From assembly GCF_016427565.1 (NCBI RefSeq), contig NZ_JAELXT010000002.1, positions 310,001-374,000 on the forward strand: a stretch of DNA of 64,000 nt. The letters run 5' to 3'. The notes below the pieces were generated by a model, which saw only the letters and a list, made by a program, of their open reading frames with translations, did no database searches and was not told the origin of the DNA. A program made the translations under genes and the position numbers. The DNA is from Microvirga splendida (GTDB lineage: Bacteria; Pseudomonadota; Alphaproteobacteria; Rhizobiales; Beijerinckiaceae). This document shows positions 46,407 to 55,832 of this stretch, piece after piece (position 1 is the stretch's first letter; every line of letters begins with the position of its first letter).

Positions 46407-46450
46407 AAGCCCTCCGGTATCAGGGCGGAGAGCCTGATGCCGAAGGGCTT
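46407..46450 (-). terminator. terminator after the merR locus
   Basis: AAGCCCT-TCGG-ATCAGG arms at 46407-46424 and 46433-46450 pair with two mismatches around a short loop, and the minus-strand exit is T-rich (TTTTTGTT). It separates the MerR gene from the acyl-CoA dehydrogenase gene. Confidence 0.75.
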
Positions 46451-46479
46451 GTTTTAGAGGGCTGCGCGAGGCGCGAGGA

Positions 46480-46903
46480 TCAGGCGGCAGCGGCCACGCC
46501 GGCGCGGCGGGCCTGGAGTTCGACCAGGGCTTCCTCGATTTCCTTCTTCTGCTGCTCGAGATGCTGGATCTGGTCCTCGATCTGATCGAGCGACAGCTTG
46601 AGGTTCAGGGCGGGGCCGTTGCCCGACCGCTCTTCGGCCAGCATGGCGCGGATCTCGGTCAGGGTGAAGCCGAGCTGCTTGCCCTTCAGGATCACGGAGA
46701 GACGCTCCCGGTCGCGGGCGTCGTAGATGCGGGCGGTGCCATCCCGGCGGGGGGGACAGGAGGCCGCGATCCTCGTAGAAGCGGAGCGTCCGGAGGGTCA
46801 CCCCGAACTCGCGTGCGAGGTCGCCGATCGTGTAGTACTTGGCGCCCTCTGCTTCATTGTCAGCTTTGGCGCCGATTGCGTATTGGTCCATGGAATGCCC
46901 CAT
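46480..46903 (-). pseudogene. MerR-family regulator interrupted by a frameshift at a G7 tract
   Basis: Two frames together encode one MerR protein of about 140 residues. The first (from ATG 46903 or 46891) gives YYTIGDLAREFGVTLRTLRFYEDRGLLSP; the second, from about 46748 leftward, gives RRDGTARIYDARDRERLSVILKGKQLGF and a coiled coil ending AGVAAAA at the TGA 46480. They are joined only if one base is removed from the run of seven G at 46749-46755. As written the product loses the C-terminal half of its HTH wing and its dimerisation helix. Either the gene is inactive, it is phase-variable, or the read has an extra base. It would be expected to regulate the beta-oxidation genes downstream. Confidence 0.85.
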
Positions 46904-47259
46904 CGTCTCAGTGTTCTCGGCTCGGTGCACAGCGCACATCCCCTTTGGTAACGAAATGATAGAACATATGTTTCAGAAGATGCAAGAGTATTACAAAGAT
47001 CCTGTGCCGGTAGGGCAGCAGAACCTGCCTCCTGCGGCATGACCAAAGGGAAGTTTCTGCCTCCCAAACGGGCAATCTGCCCCAAACCCTCTCCATTTAA
47101 CGGGTTTTTTACTACGCCCGACGAAAGCTGCGGCGTCGGATGAAGGGTCCGGAGGCGCCGTGATTCGCCTCCTGTCGGCACCCTTTGCTCGCCGGGCGGA
47201 CATCGGCACGGGGCCCTGGTTCGTCTTGAGGAGTTCCAGCGTATCCCCGCGAGCCTGCC
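46904..47259. other. 356-bp divergent intergenic region
   Basis: Lies between the broken merR gene and the PodJ-like gene, which are transcribed apart. It must hold both promoters. I find no convincing RNA gene, repeat or conserved ORF; open frames here are short and arginine-rich. Confidence 0.5.
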
Positions 47260-50200
47260 ATGAGACGACACGTCCTCTCACGCCTTGACGACCTGGACCG
47301 CGATGCCCGCGCGCTGGCGGCCGCCGCCGCGCGCCGGGCCGGTCTGAGCCTCGAGGAATGGGCCGCCGCCGTGCTCGACCCGCAGGACGAGCCTGCGCTG
47401 CGCCCACGCCCCCCGCAGCGGAGGGCCGGCAGCGATCTCGATGCCCTGATCGCCCGCATGTCGCCTGCGTCCCGTCCCGAACCGACAAGAGATTACGAAG
47501 CCCTCATGGCCGCCATTGCGGCCGAGAGCGAGCGGCAGGCCCAGGATCAGACTGCACGGACGGCCATCGCTCTGGAGTCGATGGCAAGCTGGATCGAGCA
47601 GGCCGAGACCCGCCTCGACGAGGCGGCCCGCGCGTCCGCGGACCAGCAGGACCGCATCGCGGCGATCCTGTCCCAGGCCCTGTCGTCCCTGAAGGAGCGC
47701 CTCGATACGGTCGAGCGCCGGGTCGCCTCCGAGCAGGCCCCTCCGCCGCGCATCGAATTTCCCACCGAGGAGGCGCTCAGAGCCCTCGCTCCCGTATCCG
47801 AGACCCTATCCGGCCTGCGGGCCGACATGACCCGGCTCGCCGCCCGCCTGGAGCAGCCGGCCCCGGACGTCTCGCCGGCCGTCGAGACGATCCGCGCCGA
47901 GATCGACACGCTGCGCTCCGGCATGGAGCATCTGGCGACCCGCCGGGACATCGCCGCCCTCGGCACATCCCTCGGATCCATCGCCAGGGATCTCGGGCAG
48001 GGGCCGACGGGCAAGGACCTGCACAGTCTCGCGGGCTCGATGAGCGTCGTCTACGAACAGGTCCAGACCCTCTCCGAGCAGGTCAACCACGAGCTGCATC
48101 AGCACCTCGGCCTGGGGATCGACCGCATCGCGGAGAAGATCGACCGTATGGCCGGAACGGGCGTCGACCGCACGGTGATCGACTTCCTGAGCGGCCAGAT
48201 CGTGGACCTGCGTCACGACCTGGCAAGCCGCGCCGAGCCGGAGCAGATGGCCCGGCTCTCCGGCGAGATCGAGACCCTGAGCCGGCAGATCGCCGAGATG
48301 CGCCTTCACCAGGTCGGCAAGGGCGACCTCACCGCCCTGAAGCGGTCACTCGACGATGTCTGCTCAGCCCTCTACGTCACCGCCACGGCCCAGGACACCA
48401 GCAAGGTTCCGGAACTGCTGGAAAGCGTGGACCGCCGCCTCGATCTCCTGGTCCGCCGCCCGGAGCCTAAACCGGCCGATCTCGCGCCGATCGGCGAGCA
48501 GCTGGCGCTCCTGACCGAGCGCATGGCCGCCCTGTCCGGCAGCCGCTCCCCCGAGGGCGAAGCGTCAAGCGGAATGGAGGAGCGCCTGTCGGTCCAGATC
48601 AGGGCCCTGGCCGAGCGGGAGACGCTTTCCCATGAACCGCTCCTGCAGCGGTTCGACCGGATCGAGCAGGAACTGCGCCAGCTCGACCGGCGGGCCGAGC
48701 CCGCCGGCGTGGCCCAGATGCTCCGCACCATCGAAGAAAAGCTCGACCGACCTGCCGCTCCACCGGCAGGCCTCGACGCCCTGGAGCGGCAGGTCGCGGC
48801 GCTTGCGGAGCGCCTCGGGTCCGTGCCCGGCGAGCCGCTGCACAAGGCCCTGGAGGCGGCGGCCGGAATCGCCGAGCGCGCCGCCCGTGCCGCGTTGAAC
48901 GACATCCGACCCGCCCTGCCGGATGCCGGCGATCTGGACGCCCTCAAGCACGGCTTCGTCGAGCTGAAGGCCCTTCACACCCGCTCGGACAGGAAAACCC
49001 AGGAAACCCTCAGGTCGGTCCATGAGGCCCTTGAGGCGCTGGCGTCCCGCCTGCCGGGCCAGGCAGCTACGGGGGCCGCCCCCCTGCCCCTCCCAGCCTC
49101 CGAACAGCCGCCCTCGGAACTGCCGCCAGCGGACCGTCTCGAAGCGGCTGTGCGCAAGCTTCATGCGGTCACCCTGTCCCGGGTCGAGGACACCACGCTC
49201 AATATTCCCAACGCTCCCGTGCATGACCCGAAACCGGCAGAGGCAACGCCCATTGCTGCGGCGGACGAGGATGCCGGACTTGTGCGCGCGAGCTTCATCG
49301 CGGCGGCCCGAAGGGCTGCGCAGAATGCCGGGCCGGAGACCGCGGAGCCTTCCCTCGTGCAGGAGGCAGGCCTGACGGGCGAGAAGGATGACGGCGAGGC
49401 CGGAACGGTTGCGCCGCAGCCTTCCCTCTTCGAGCGCCTGCGCCGGACCTTCGACAACCACAGCCGTCCGCTCCTTCTGGGGCTTGCGTTCCTGGTCCTG
49501 GCTGCCGGCACCGCACAGATCCTGTCGGGCGGGCCGGGCGCTCCGTCCGGCGCTTCGGCAGGTGCCGCGCAGTTGGTCCAGGCTCCCGAGCCGGAAGCCC
49601 CCGACACGCCGGCGGCTCCTGCGGCCAAGCAGGAGTGGAGCCTGTTCCAGACATCGAGCCTTGCCGCACAGCCCTCGAGCCAAGCGTCCTTGGGCCCGGC
49701 CCTTCCGGCCGCCGGCCGGTTCCTCGTGGACCCGGCGACAATCGGCGCAATCCCGGACGAGGTTCCGGCGGGCCTGCGGCAGGCGGCCCTGTCCGGGGAT
49801 GCGGCGGCGCTCTACGAGATCGGAGCTCGGCTGACTGAGGGACGCGGCGTGGCCGAGGACCTGCCGACGGCCATCCGGCTCTTCGAGCGCGCCTCCCAGG
49901 CGGGCCTCCCGCCGGCCCAGGAGCGCCTTGCCAGGATGTTCGAGAAGGGTCTCGGGGGCGGGCGCGATCTCAAGCAGGCCGTCTTCTGGTATGAACGGGC
50001 GGCCATGGGCGGCCATGTCCGGGCCATGCACAACCTCGCGACCCTGGTGGCGTCGGGCGCCGCCGGCAAGCCCGATTACGGCGCGGCCCTGCGCTGGTAC
50101 AGCGAGGCCGCCGAGGCGGGCTTCCGCGACAGCCAGTTCAACACGGGCCTCCTGCTCACCCGCGGCATCGGGGCCAAACCCAATCTGCCCAAGGCTTTCC

Positions 50201-50415
50201 AGTGGTTTTCCCTCGCGGCCGCCCAGGGCGATGCGCAGGCCGCCCGCAAGCGCGATGAGCTGGCCGCTCGCCTGAGCCCGGCGGAGCTGGAGAACGCCAA
50301 GGCGGCGGTCGATCGCTGGCGCCCGCGCGCCGTGGACCCGGTCGCCAACGAGGCCCCGGCCACTGCTCCGGAATGGACGGCCGCCCTGGATCGATCTTCA
50401 CCCGACAGGAGTTGA
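47260..50415 (+). CDS. PodJ-like polar localisation protein with Sel1 repeats
   Basis: 1051 residues, predicted bitopic. Residues about 80-650 are Glu/Arg/Gln/Leu-rich and coiled-coil forming (LSSLKERLDTVERRV, LSRQIAEMRL and many similar). One transmembrane helix lies at about 738-757 (RPLLLGLAFLVLAAGTAQIL). The C-terminal 200 residues hold at least four Sel1-type repeats (YEIGARLTEGRGVAEDLPTAIRLFERA, LARMFEKGLGGGRDLKQAVFWYERAA and so on). This is the architecture of PodJ, the Caulobacter pole-organising protein, whose Sel1 repeats face the periplasm. It is transcribed alone. Confidence 0.88.
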   Translation: MRRHVLSRLDDLDRDARALAAAAARRAGLSLEEWAAAVLDPQDEPALRPRPPQRRAGSDLDALIARMSPASRPEPTRDYEALMAAIAAESERQAQDQTARTAIALESMASWIEQAETRLDEAARASADQQDRIAAILSQALSSLKERLDTVERRVASEQAPPPRIEFPTEEALRALAPVSETLSGLRADMTRLAARLEQPAPDVSPAVETIRAEIDTLRSGMEHLATRRDIAALGTSLGSIARDLGQGPTGKDLHSLAGSMSVVYEQVQTLSEQVNHELHQHLGLGIDRIAEKIDRMAGTGVDRTVIDFLSGQIVDLRHDLASRAEPEQMARLSGEIETLSRQIAEMRLHQVGKGDLTALKRSLDDVCSALYVTATAQDTSKVPELLESVDRRLDLLVRRPEPKPADLAPIGEQLALLTERMAALSGSRSPEGEASSGMEERLSVQIRALAERETLSHEPLLQRFDRIEQELRQLDRRAEPAGVAQMLRTIEEKLDRPAAPPAGLDALERQVAALAERLGSVPGEPLHKALEAAAGIAERAARAALNDIRPALPDAGDLDALKHGFVELKALHTRSDRKTQETLRSVHEALEALASRLPGQAATGAAPLPLPASEQPPSELPPADRLEAAVRKLHAVTLSRVEDTTLNIPNAPVHDPKPAEATPIAAADEDAGLVRASFIAAARRAAQNAGPETAEPSLVQEAGLTGEKDDGEAGTVAPQPSLFERLRRTFDNHSRPLLLGLAFLVLAAGTAQILSGGPGAPSGASAGAAQLVQAPEPEAPDTPAAPAAKQEWSLFQTSSLAAQPSSQASLGPALPAAGRFLVDPATIGAIPDEVPAGLRQAALSGDAAALYEIGARLTEGRGVAEDLPTAIRLFERASQAGLPPAQERLARMFEKGLGGGRDLKQAVFWYERAAMGGHVRAMHNLATLVASGAAGKPDYGAALRWYSEAAEAGFRDSQFNTGLLLTRGIGAKPNLPKAFQWFSLAAAQGDAQAARKRDELAARLSPAELENAKAAVDRWRPRAVDPVANEAPATAPEWTAALDRSSPDRS

Positions 50416-50518
50416 AAACAGGCAGGCTCTGTCATCATTCGTTCAGACCATGACCGTTACATCGCCTGCATGATGCTGTAACAACGACGTGGCTGCACCG
50501 GCCATTGGGGGAACCGGG

Positions 50519-51448
50519 TTGCAAATCTATTTGCCGATCGCTGAGATGCCTGTGAGCGTTCTCCTCATCCTCGGGATGGGTGCGGCGGTGGGCTTCATAT
50601 CAGGCCTGTTCGGAATCGGCGGCGGCTTTCTCATGACGCCGCTCCTGATCTTCCTCGGCATTCCGCCCGCGGTCGCGGTCGCCACGCAGTCGGCGCAGAT
50701 CGTCGCCTCCTCCACCACCAGCGTGCTCAGCGCGCTCAGGCGCAACGCCCTCGACCGCAAGCTCGGGGCCATCCTGGTGGCGGGCGGCCTCGTCGGGTCG
50801 GCGCTCGGCGTCTGGTTCTTCGCGGCGGCGCGGCGCGCCGGCCAACTCGATCTCGTGATCGTCGTCTCCTACGTGACCCTGTTCACCGTCGTTGGCAGCC
50901 TGATGCTGAAGGAGAGCATTCGGGAATTCTGGCACAGGCGGAAGGGCGGCACGGTGCGCCTGCGCCGCAAGGCCGGCGAGCATGCGGCCTATCTCGGCTG
51001 GCCCCTGCGCATGCGCTTCTACCGCTCCAAGCTCTATGTCAGCGTCATTCCCGTCGTCGGGCTGTCGCTGTTCATCGGCTTCGCGGGCGCGCTGCTGGGC
51101 ATCGGCGGCGGCTTCATCGTGGTGCCGGCGCTCCTCTACATCTTCCGCGTGCCCACCACGGTGGTGGTCGGCACCTCCCAGCTCCAGATCGTCTGCACCA
51201 CCCTCGTGGCCCTCATCCTCCACGCGATCACCAACCAGGCGGTGGACATGGTGCTGGCGATCCTGCTCATCGTCGGCGGCGTGTTCGGCGCCCAGTTCGG
51301 CGCCCGGATGGGGCGCCATCTGCGGGCGGAGCTGTTCCGCTTCCTGCTCGCGCTCCTGCTGCTGGCCGTGGGCCTGCGCTTCGGGCTCGAGCTGGTGCTG
51401 CAGCCGGAGGAGCCCTTCTCCATCTCCGTGCAGGAGGTGCGCTCATGA
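50519..51448 (+). CDS. TauE/SafE-family sulfite or anion exporter
   Basis: About 309 residues if started at TTG 50519, which is preceded by GGGGGAAC and gives the N-terminus QIYLPIAEMPVSV I expect for this branch; GTG 50489 is also open. The protein has about eight spans with the duplicated glycine-rich motif (FISGLFGIGGGFLMTPLL and FAGALLGIGGGFIVVPALL). TauE/SafE members export sulfite, sulfoacetate or related anions. It overlaps the next gene by 4 nt, so the two proteins are probably made together. Confidence 0.88.
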   Translation: MQIYLPIAEMPVSVLLILGMGAAVGFISGLFGIGGGFLMTPLLIFLGIPPAVAVATQSAQIVASSTTSVLSALRRNALDRKLGAILVAGGLVGSALGVWFFAAARRAGQLDLVIVVSYVTLFTVVGSLMLKESIREFWHRRKGGTVRLRRKAGEHAAYLGWPLRMRFYRSKLYVSVIPVVGLSLFIGFAGALLGIGGGFIVVPALLYIFRVPTTVVVGTSQLQIVCTTLVALILHAITNQAVDMVLAILLIVGGVFGAQFGARMGRHLRAELFRFLLALLLLAVGLRFGLELVLQPEEPFSISVQEVRS

Positions 51449-52206
51449 GGGCTCTCGCCATCCTCCTGCTCGTGCTGGCCGGCCTCGTTCCCGCCCGCGC
51501 CGAGACCCTGATCACGTCCCTGTCGAACCATCGGGTGCTGATCAACTCCAACTATACCGGCACGCAGATCGCCGTGTTCGGCGCCATCGAGCGCGATGCC
51601 CAGACGGTTGCCCGCGCCACGACCTACGACGTGGTCGTCACGGTGCGCGGCCCGCACCAGTTCCTGACCGTGCGCGAGAAGGAGCGCCTCGGCCCGGTCT
51701 GGATCAACCAGGAACAGCAGAAGTTTCCGTCGGTCCCCGCCTACATCTCCGTGATGACCTCCCGGCCCATCACGGAAATCACCAGCGAGCAGCTGCGCCA
51801 GCGGCAGAAGATCGGCCTCGAGTCGATCATCAACGCCAACGATTTCACCTATGCCCGCGACGGCGCGGACAAGCCGTTCCGCGAAGCGCTGCACCGCCTG
51901 AAAACCCAGGAGGGGCTTTATATCGAGGACGAGCGCGGCGTGACCTTCCTGACCTCGGACATCTTCCGCGCGGCCATTCCCCTGCCGGCAACGGCACCGC
52001 CCGGAAACTACGAGGTGGATGTGACGCTTTTCGCCGACACGGTGATCCTGGCCCGCACGAGCACCAGCTTCGAGCTCGTCAAGACGGGCTTCGAGGAGCG
52101 GATCGGCGTCGTGGCCCGCGACTGGTCGCTGCTCTACGGCCTCGCAACGGCTGCAATCGCCATCTTCTTCGGCTGGCTCGCCAACGTGATCTTCAGGAGA
52201 GACTAG
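51445..52206 (+). CDS. TIGR02186-type periplasmic/membrane protein coupled to TauE
   Basis: 253 residues: a signal peptide (LAILLLVLAGLVPARAE), a periplasmic beta-rich domain (SLSNHRVLINSNYTGTQIAVFGAIE, then YEVDVTLFADTVILA), and a C-terminal membrane anchor (SLLYGLATAAIAIFFGWLANVIF). As I recall this is the conserved family encoded next to a TauE/SafE exporter in alphaproteobacteria (TIGR02186). Function unknown; a partner or substrate-binding subunit of the exporter is likely. It starts with an ATGA overlap. Confidence 0.85.
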   Translation: MRALAILLLVLAGLVPARAETLITSLSNHRVLINSNYTGTQIAVFGAIERDAQTVARATTYDVVVTVRGPHQFLTVREKERLGPVWINQEQQKFPSVPAYISVMTSRPITEITSEQLRQRQKIGLESIINANDFTYARDGADKPFREALHRLKTQEGLYIEDERGVTFLTSDIFRAAIPLPATAPPGNYEVDVTLFADTVILARTSTSFELVKTGFEERIGVVARDWSLLYGLATAAIAIFFGWLANVIFRRD

Positions 52207-52230
52207 CCGGAGGCTGCTGCGGTCCCCCGA

Positions 52231-52425
52231 TGTCATTCCCGGAAGGACGCGCAGCGAGGGGGAAGGGAATCCATGGCGCCGAGGGTGTGACTGGGTCCCC
52301 TTCCCGGCCTGCGGCCGCCGGGGATGACACCCACCACGTCATGGCCGCACTTGTTGCGGCCATCCACGTCTTTGAACCACGGCGCCATGAAGACGTGGAT
52401 ACCCGGGACAAGCCCGGGCATGACG
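52231..52425. repeat. two dispersed palindromic repeats
   Basis: First unit (52231-52328) runs from GTCATTCCCGG to GGGATGACA with internal GGGAAGGGAATCC / GGTCCCCTTCCC arms; second unit (52338-52425) runs from CGTCATG to CATGACG. The first closely resembles the unit at 55833-55932. It fills most of the 230-bp gap between convergent genes, so transcripts from both sides could fold here. Confidence 0.85.
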
Positions 52426-52436
52426 CATTTTGAAGT

Positions 52437-53138
52437 TTAGTCCCGGCAGAGCATGGACTTCGCAATGGCGAAGATCCGCTCGGTGCCGATGAGATGCGCG
52501 GTGAAGCCGTTGGCGAAGAGCGGCTTGAAGGCGGCATCGCAGGCGTTCAAGCCGCCCGCATAGGCGCCCAGCGCCGGCATCACGCATCGGCTCCCATCGG
52601 TGAGAAAGCAGCGCCGCCGCGTGGAGCGCCCCCGCATCACCACCTTGCCCACCGGGTGCAGATGGCCGGCGATCTCAGCCTGCTCGCCGGCCACGGGCTC
52701 GTGGCGCAGGGTCAGCGAACCGAGCGCCATCTCCTCCACCACCTGCCCGCCGATGCTGTCGGGGAGAATCCGGTCGTGATTGCCCGTCACCCAGATCCAG
52801 TCGCGGCCCTGCTGCACCTCAGCAAGCGTCGTGCGCTCCTCCCCGCCGAGTCGGTCCGGTCCGCCGATGTCGTGGAAGCTGTCGCCCAGCGCGATGACGG
52901 TCTTCGGGTTGAAGCGGAACACCGCGTCGGAGAGCGCCAGAAGCGTCTCGCGGGTGTCGTAGGGCGGCAGCATCATGCCGCGCCGGGCGAAGGACGAGCC
53001 CTTCTCGAAATGCAGGTCGGCCACGAGCAGCGCATCGTGGGCCGGAAGGTACATCGCCCCCGTCAGGTCGAGCAGCGCCGGCTGGCCCTTCAGCCCGATC
53101 TCGTGTGTTGTCTCTTTGTTCTTTCGCAATGCCGTCAC
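52437..53138 (-). CDS. pdeM: ligase-associated DNA damage response endonuclease PdeM
   Basis: 233-residue calcineurin-like metallophosphoesterase. The two-metal motifs are present: VADLHFEKG, ALGDSFHDIGG, WVTGNHDRILP and GHLHPV. PdeM is one of the four proteins that co-occur with the cisplatin-response ATP-dependent DNA ligase. It starts with GTG 53138, overlapping the helicase stop by 4 nt, so it is translationally coupled to the helicase gene. Confidence 0.92.
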   Translation of the reverse strand: MTALRKNKETTHEIGLKGQPALLDLTGAMYLPAHDALLVADLHFEKGSSFARRGMMLPPYDTRETLLALSDAVFRFNPKTVIALGDSFHDIGGPDRLGGEERTTLAEVQQGRDWIWVTGNHDRILPDSIGGQVVEEMALGSLTLRHEPVAGEQAEIAGHLHPVGKVVMRGRSTRRRCFLTDGSRCVMPALGAYAGGLNACDAAFKPLFANGFTAHLIGTERIFAIAKSMLCRD

Positions 53139-55777
53139 GCCAAAGCCTCGTCGAGAAGCGCCGCTTCCGCCTCGGCCAGAATCTCGTCCGCGTTGTCGCT
53201 ATAGACGCGCTCGCGGCCGATCTCCAGCATGACGGACACGCTTAGGGGAGAAACCCGGTCGAGCGGCTTGTGGATGATTCGCCCCCGGATGCGCTCAAGC
53301 ATCATGCCGAGGCGCCTCACGTCGAGGAGTCCCGTTGCCGCATCCGCCCTGGCGGCGCGCAACAGAACGTGATCGGGCTCGTGCTTGCGCAGCACGTCAT
53401 AGACGAGATCGGTGGAAATCGTCACCTGCCGCCCGGTCTTCTTCTCCCCCGGGAACCGGCGCTCGATGAGACCCGCGATCACCGCGCATTGGCGGAAAGT
53501 GCGCTTCATGAGGGAGGATTCCGCGAGCCAATCCTCGAGGTCGTCTCCCAGCATGTCCTCGGAGAACAGTTCGTCCATGAAGCCGGGATCGCGTGCGGCG
53601 CGGCCTGCGATGTCGCCCGAGGCATAGACCGCGATGCCGTAATCGTTGGCGACGAACCCAAGGGGTTTAAGCTTGGCGCGCTCCAGGCGTCGGGTGAGCA
53701 GCATGCCGAGCGTCTGGTGCGCAAGCCTGCCCTCGAACGGAAAGCAGGTCATGTAGAAGCGATTGCCGCGCGGAAACGTCTCGACGAGCAAATCCCGCGG
53801 CCCCGGCACGATGGAGCGGCGCCGCTGCTGCACCAGCCATTCGGTCATCTGCGGCGGCAGGCGGTCCCACTCGAACGGATCGGCCAGGATTTCCCGCACA
53901 CGCGCCGCAAGAAACGTGGACAGCGGAAACTTGCCGCCCTCGTAGGACGGGATCATCGGATCGGTGCCGGCGCCCGCGCGGGTCGCCAGCACCTCGTCCT
54001 CGGAGATGCCCTCGAAGCGCAGCACCTCGCCGGCGAACAGAAACGTGTCGCCCGGCGTGAGCGTCTCGGCGAAGTACTCCTCGATCTCGCCCAAGATTCT
54101 TCCGCGCGGCAGCACAGTACCGGGGCGCGAGCGCATGGACTTGCCGAGCCGCACCTTGATCATGCTCGACTCGACGATGGTGCCGACATTGAGCCGGTAT
54201 TGCTGCGCCACCCTGGCATCGCGCACGCGCCACAAACCGTCATTGCCCCGCACGATCTTGGCGAAGCGCTCATAGGCACGAAGCGCGTAACCTCCCGTCG
54301 CGACGAAAGCCACGCACGCCTCGAAATTCTCCCACGTCAGCCCCGCATAGGGTGCGGCGGAGCGCACCTCCTCGTACAGGTCCTCGAGGCCGAACGGCCC
54401 GGCGCAGGCCATGCCGAGAATGTGCTGGCACAGCACGTCCAATGCGCCGATGCGCGCATCCGGCGTGTCCTGGGCGGCCTCGTGCACGGCATCGAGCGCA
54501 GCGCGGCATTCGAGAATCTCGAAGCGGTTGGCCGGCACGAGATAGGCCTCGGACGGCTCGTCCATGCGATGGTTCGAGCGGCCGATGCGCTGCATGATGC
54601 GGGACGCCCCCTTCGGCGCGCCCACATTCACCACGAGATCCACATCGCCCCAGTCGATGCCGAGATCCAGCGTCGCCGTGCACACCACCGCCTTCAATTT
54701 TCCAGCCGCCATTGCCTCCTCGACGCGCCGGCGCTGCGCCACGTCGAGGGAGCCGTGGTGGAGCGCGATGGCGAGATTGTCGTCGTTGAGCTTCCACAGC
54801 TCCTGGAACGTGTATTCCGCTTGCAGGCGCGTGTTGACGAACACGAGCGTCGTCTTGTGCGTGCGGATGAGACCGTAGATCGCCGGCATCGACAGCGAGG
54901 CCGTGTGGCCGGCAAGCGGCAGGCGCTCGTCGAGGTCGAGCATGCGGATGTCCGGCTGCGCGCCGCCCTGCACCACGACGAGGTCGGCGAGCGCCTCCTT
55001 ACCCTCCCCTTGAGGGGGAGGGTCAGCCGTCAGGCTGGGGTGGGGTGGCAGCGCGACATTCGCAGATGTGGAGTTTCCCACCCCCTCCCGCACCTCCGGT
55101 GCGACCTCCCCCCTCAAGGGGGAGGTGTTCGCGGCGCGCTGCGGCGCCAGATAGCGCCGCAGGTCGTCCGGCTCGCGCACCGTCGCCGACAGCCCGACCG
55201 CTGTCGCCTGCGGGGCGATGGTCATCAGCCTTGCCAAGCCCAGCGACAGCAGGTCGCCGCGCTTCGAGGTGACGAGCGAGTGCAGCTCGTCCAGCACTAC
55301 CCGGCGCAGATTTTGGAAGAACTCCTGCGCCTCCGCATGGGCCAGAAGCAGCGCCAGCTGCTCGGGCGTGGTGAGCAGAATGTCCGGCGGGCGCTCGATC
55401 TGGCGGGCGCGCTTGTGCGAGGGCGTATCGCCCGTGCGAGTCTCGATGCGGATTGGAAGCGCCATCTCGGCCACCGGAACTTCCAGGTTGCGGGCGACAT
55501 CGGTGGCGAGCGCCTTCAGGGGCGAGATGTAGAGCGTGTGGAGCCCGCGCCTGTCCTGGGCCGTGCCCCGGCCCGGCCCCCGCTCGGCCAGCTCCACGAG
55601 GCTCGGCAGGAACCCGGCCAGCGTCTTGCCCGCCCCCGTGGGCGCCACGAGCAGCACGGAGCGCCCTTCGCGCGCCTTGGCGAGCAGGTCCAGCTGGTGC
55701 GCCCTCGGCTTCCAGCCACGGCTCTTGAACCAGTCACGGAAAGTTTTGGGAAGAAGGGTGGCGGAGGCTTGAGACAT
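53135..55777 (-). CDS. ligase-associated DNA damage response DEXH helicase (Lhr-type)
   Basis: 880-residue SF2 helicase of the Lhr family. Walker A is APTGAGKTLAG (Lys51), the DEXH box is DELH (163-166) and motif III is SAT (197-199). The second RecA domain contains FVNTRLQAEYTFQ and RIGRSNHRMDEP, and Lhr winged-helix and beta-sheet domains follow. Residues about 217-259 (SPLRGEV through PPPQGEG) are encoded by an in-frame palindromic repeat inserted between the RecA domains; without it the length would be near 835. It overlaps pdeM and is the partner of the exonuclease and ligase at 58-61 kb. Confidence 0.94.
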   Translation of the reverse strand: MSQASATLLPKTFRDWFKSRGWKPRAHQLDLLAKAREGRSVLLVAPTGAGKTLAGFLPSLVELAERGPGRGTAQDRRGLHTLYISPLKALATDVARNLEVPVAEMALPIRIETRTGDTPSHKRARQIERPPDILLTTPEQLALLLAHAEAQEFFQNLRRVVLDELHSLVTSKRGDLLSLGLARLMTIAPQATAVGLSATVREPDDLRRYLAPQRAANTSPLRGEVAPEVREGVGNSTSANVALPPHPSLTADPPPQGEGKEALADLVVVQGGAQPDIRMLDLDERLPLAGHTASLSMPAIYGLIRTHKTTLVFVNTRLQAEYTFQELWKLNDDNLAIALHHGSLDVAQRRRVEEAMAAGKLKAVVCTATLDLGIDWGDVDLVVNVGAPKGASRIMQRIGRSNHRMDEPSEAYLVPANRFEILECRAALDAVHEAAQDTPDARIGALDVLCQHILGMACAGPFGLEDLYEEVRSAAPYAGLTWENFEACVAFVATGGYALRAYERFAKIVRGNDGLWRVRDARVAQQYRLNVGTIVESSMIKVRLGKSMRSRPGTVLPRGRILGEIEEYFAETLTPGDTFLFAGEVLRFEGISEDEVLATRAGAGTDPMIPSYEGGKFPLSTFLAARVREILADPFEWDRLPPQMTEWLVQQRRRSIVPGPRDLLVETFPRGNRFYMTCFPFEGRLAHQTLGMLLTRRLERAKLKPLGFVANDYGIAVYASGDIAGRAARDPGFMDELFSEDMLGDDLEDWLAESSLMKRTFRQCAVIAGLIERRFPGEKKTGRQVTISTDLVYDVLRKHEPDHVLLRAARADAATGLLDVRRLGMMLERIRGRIIHKPLDRVSPLSVSVMLEIGRERVYSDNADEILAEAEAALLDEALA
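55008..55134. repeat. palindromic element inserted in frame within the helicase gene
   Basis: CCTCCCCTTGAGGGGGAGGG arms near 55008 and CTCCCCCCTCAAGGGGGAG near 55112-55134 bracket a GGGGTGGGGTGG segment. The same layout occurs at 59478-59612 in the exonuclease gene, so this is a copy of a mobile repeat. The frame is preserved and encodes about 43 residues rich in Pro, Gly and Glu. Confidence 0.85.
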
Positions 55778-55832
55778 GAATCCTCAAGATAGGGCCCCTG
55801 GAATGGTTCCGCTATGGCCGGGCACACTCCCT

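Noticed and set aside
46991-47488. Arginine-rich minus-strand ORF over the PodJ-like gene start
   Set aside because: Shadow of the coding strand; no motif or ribosome-binding site.
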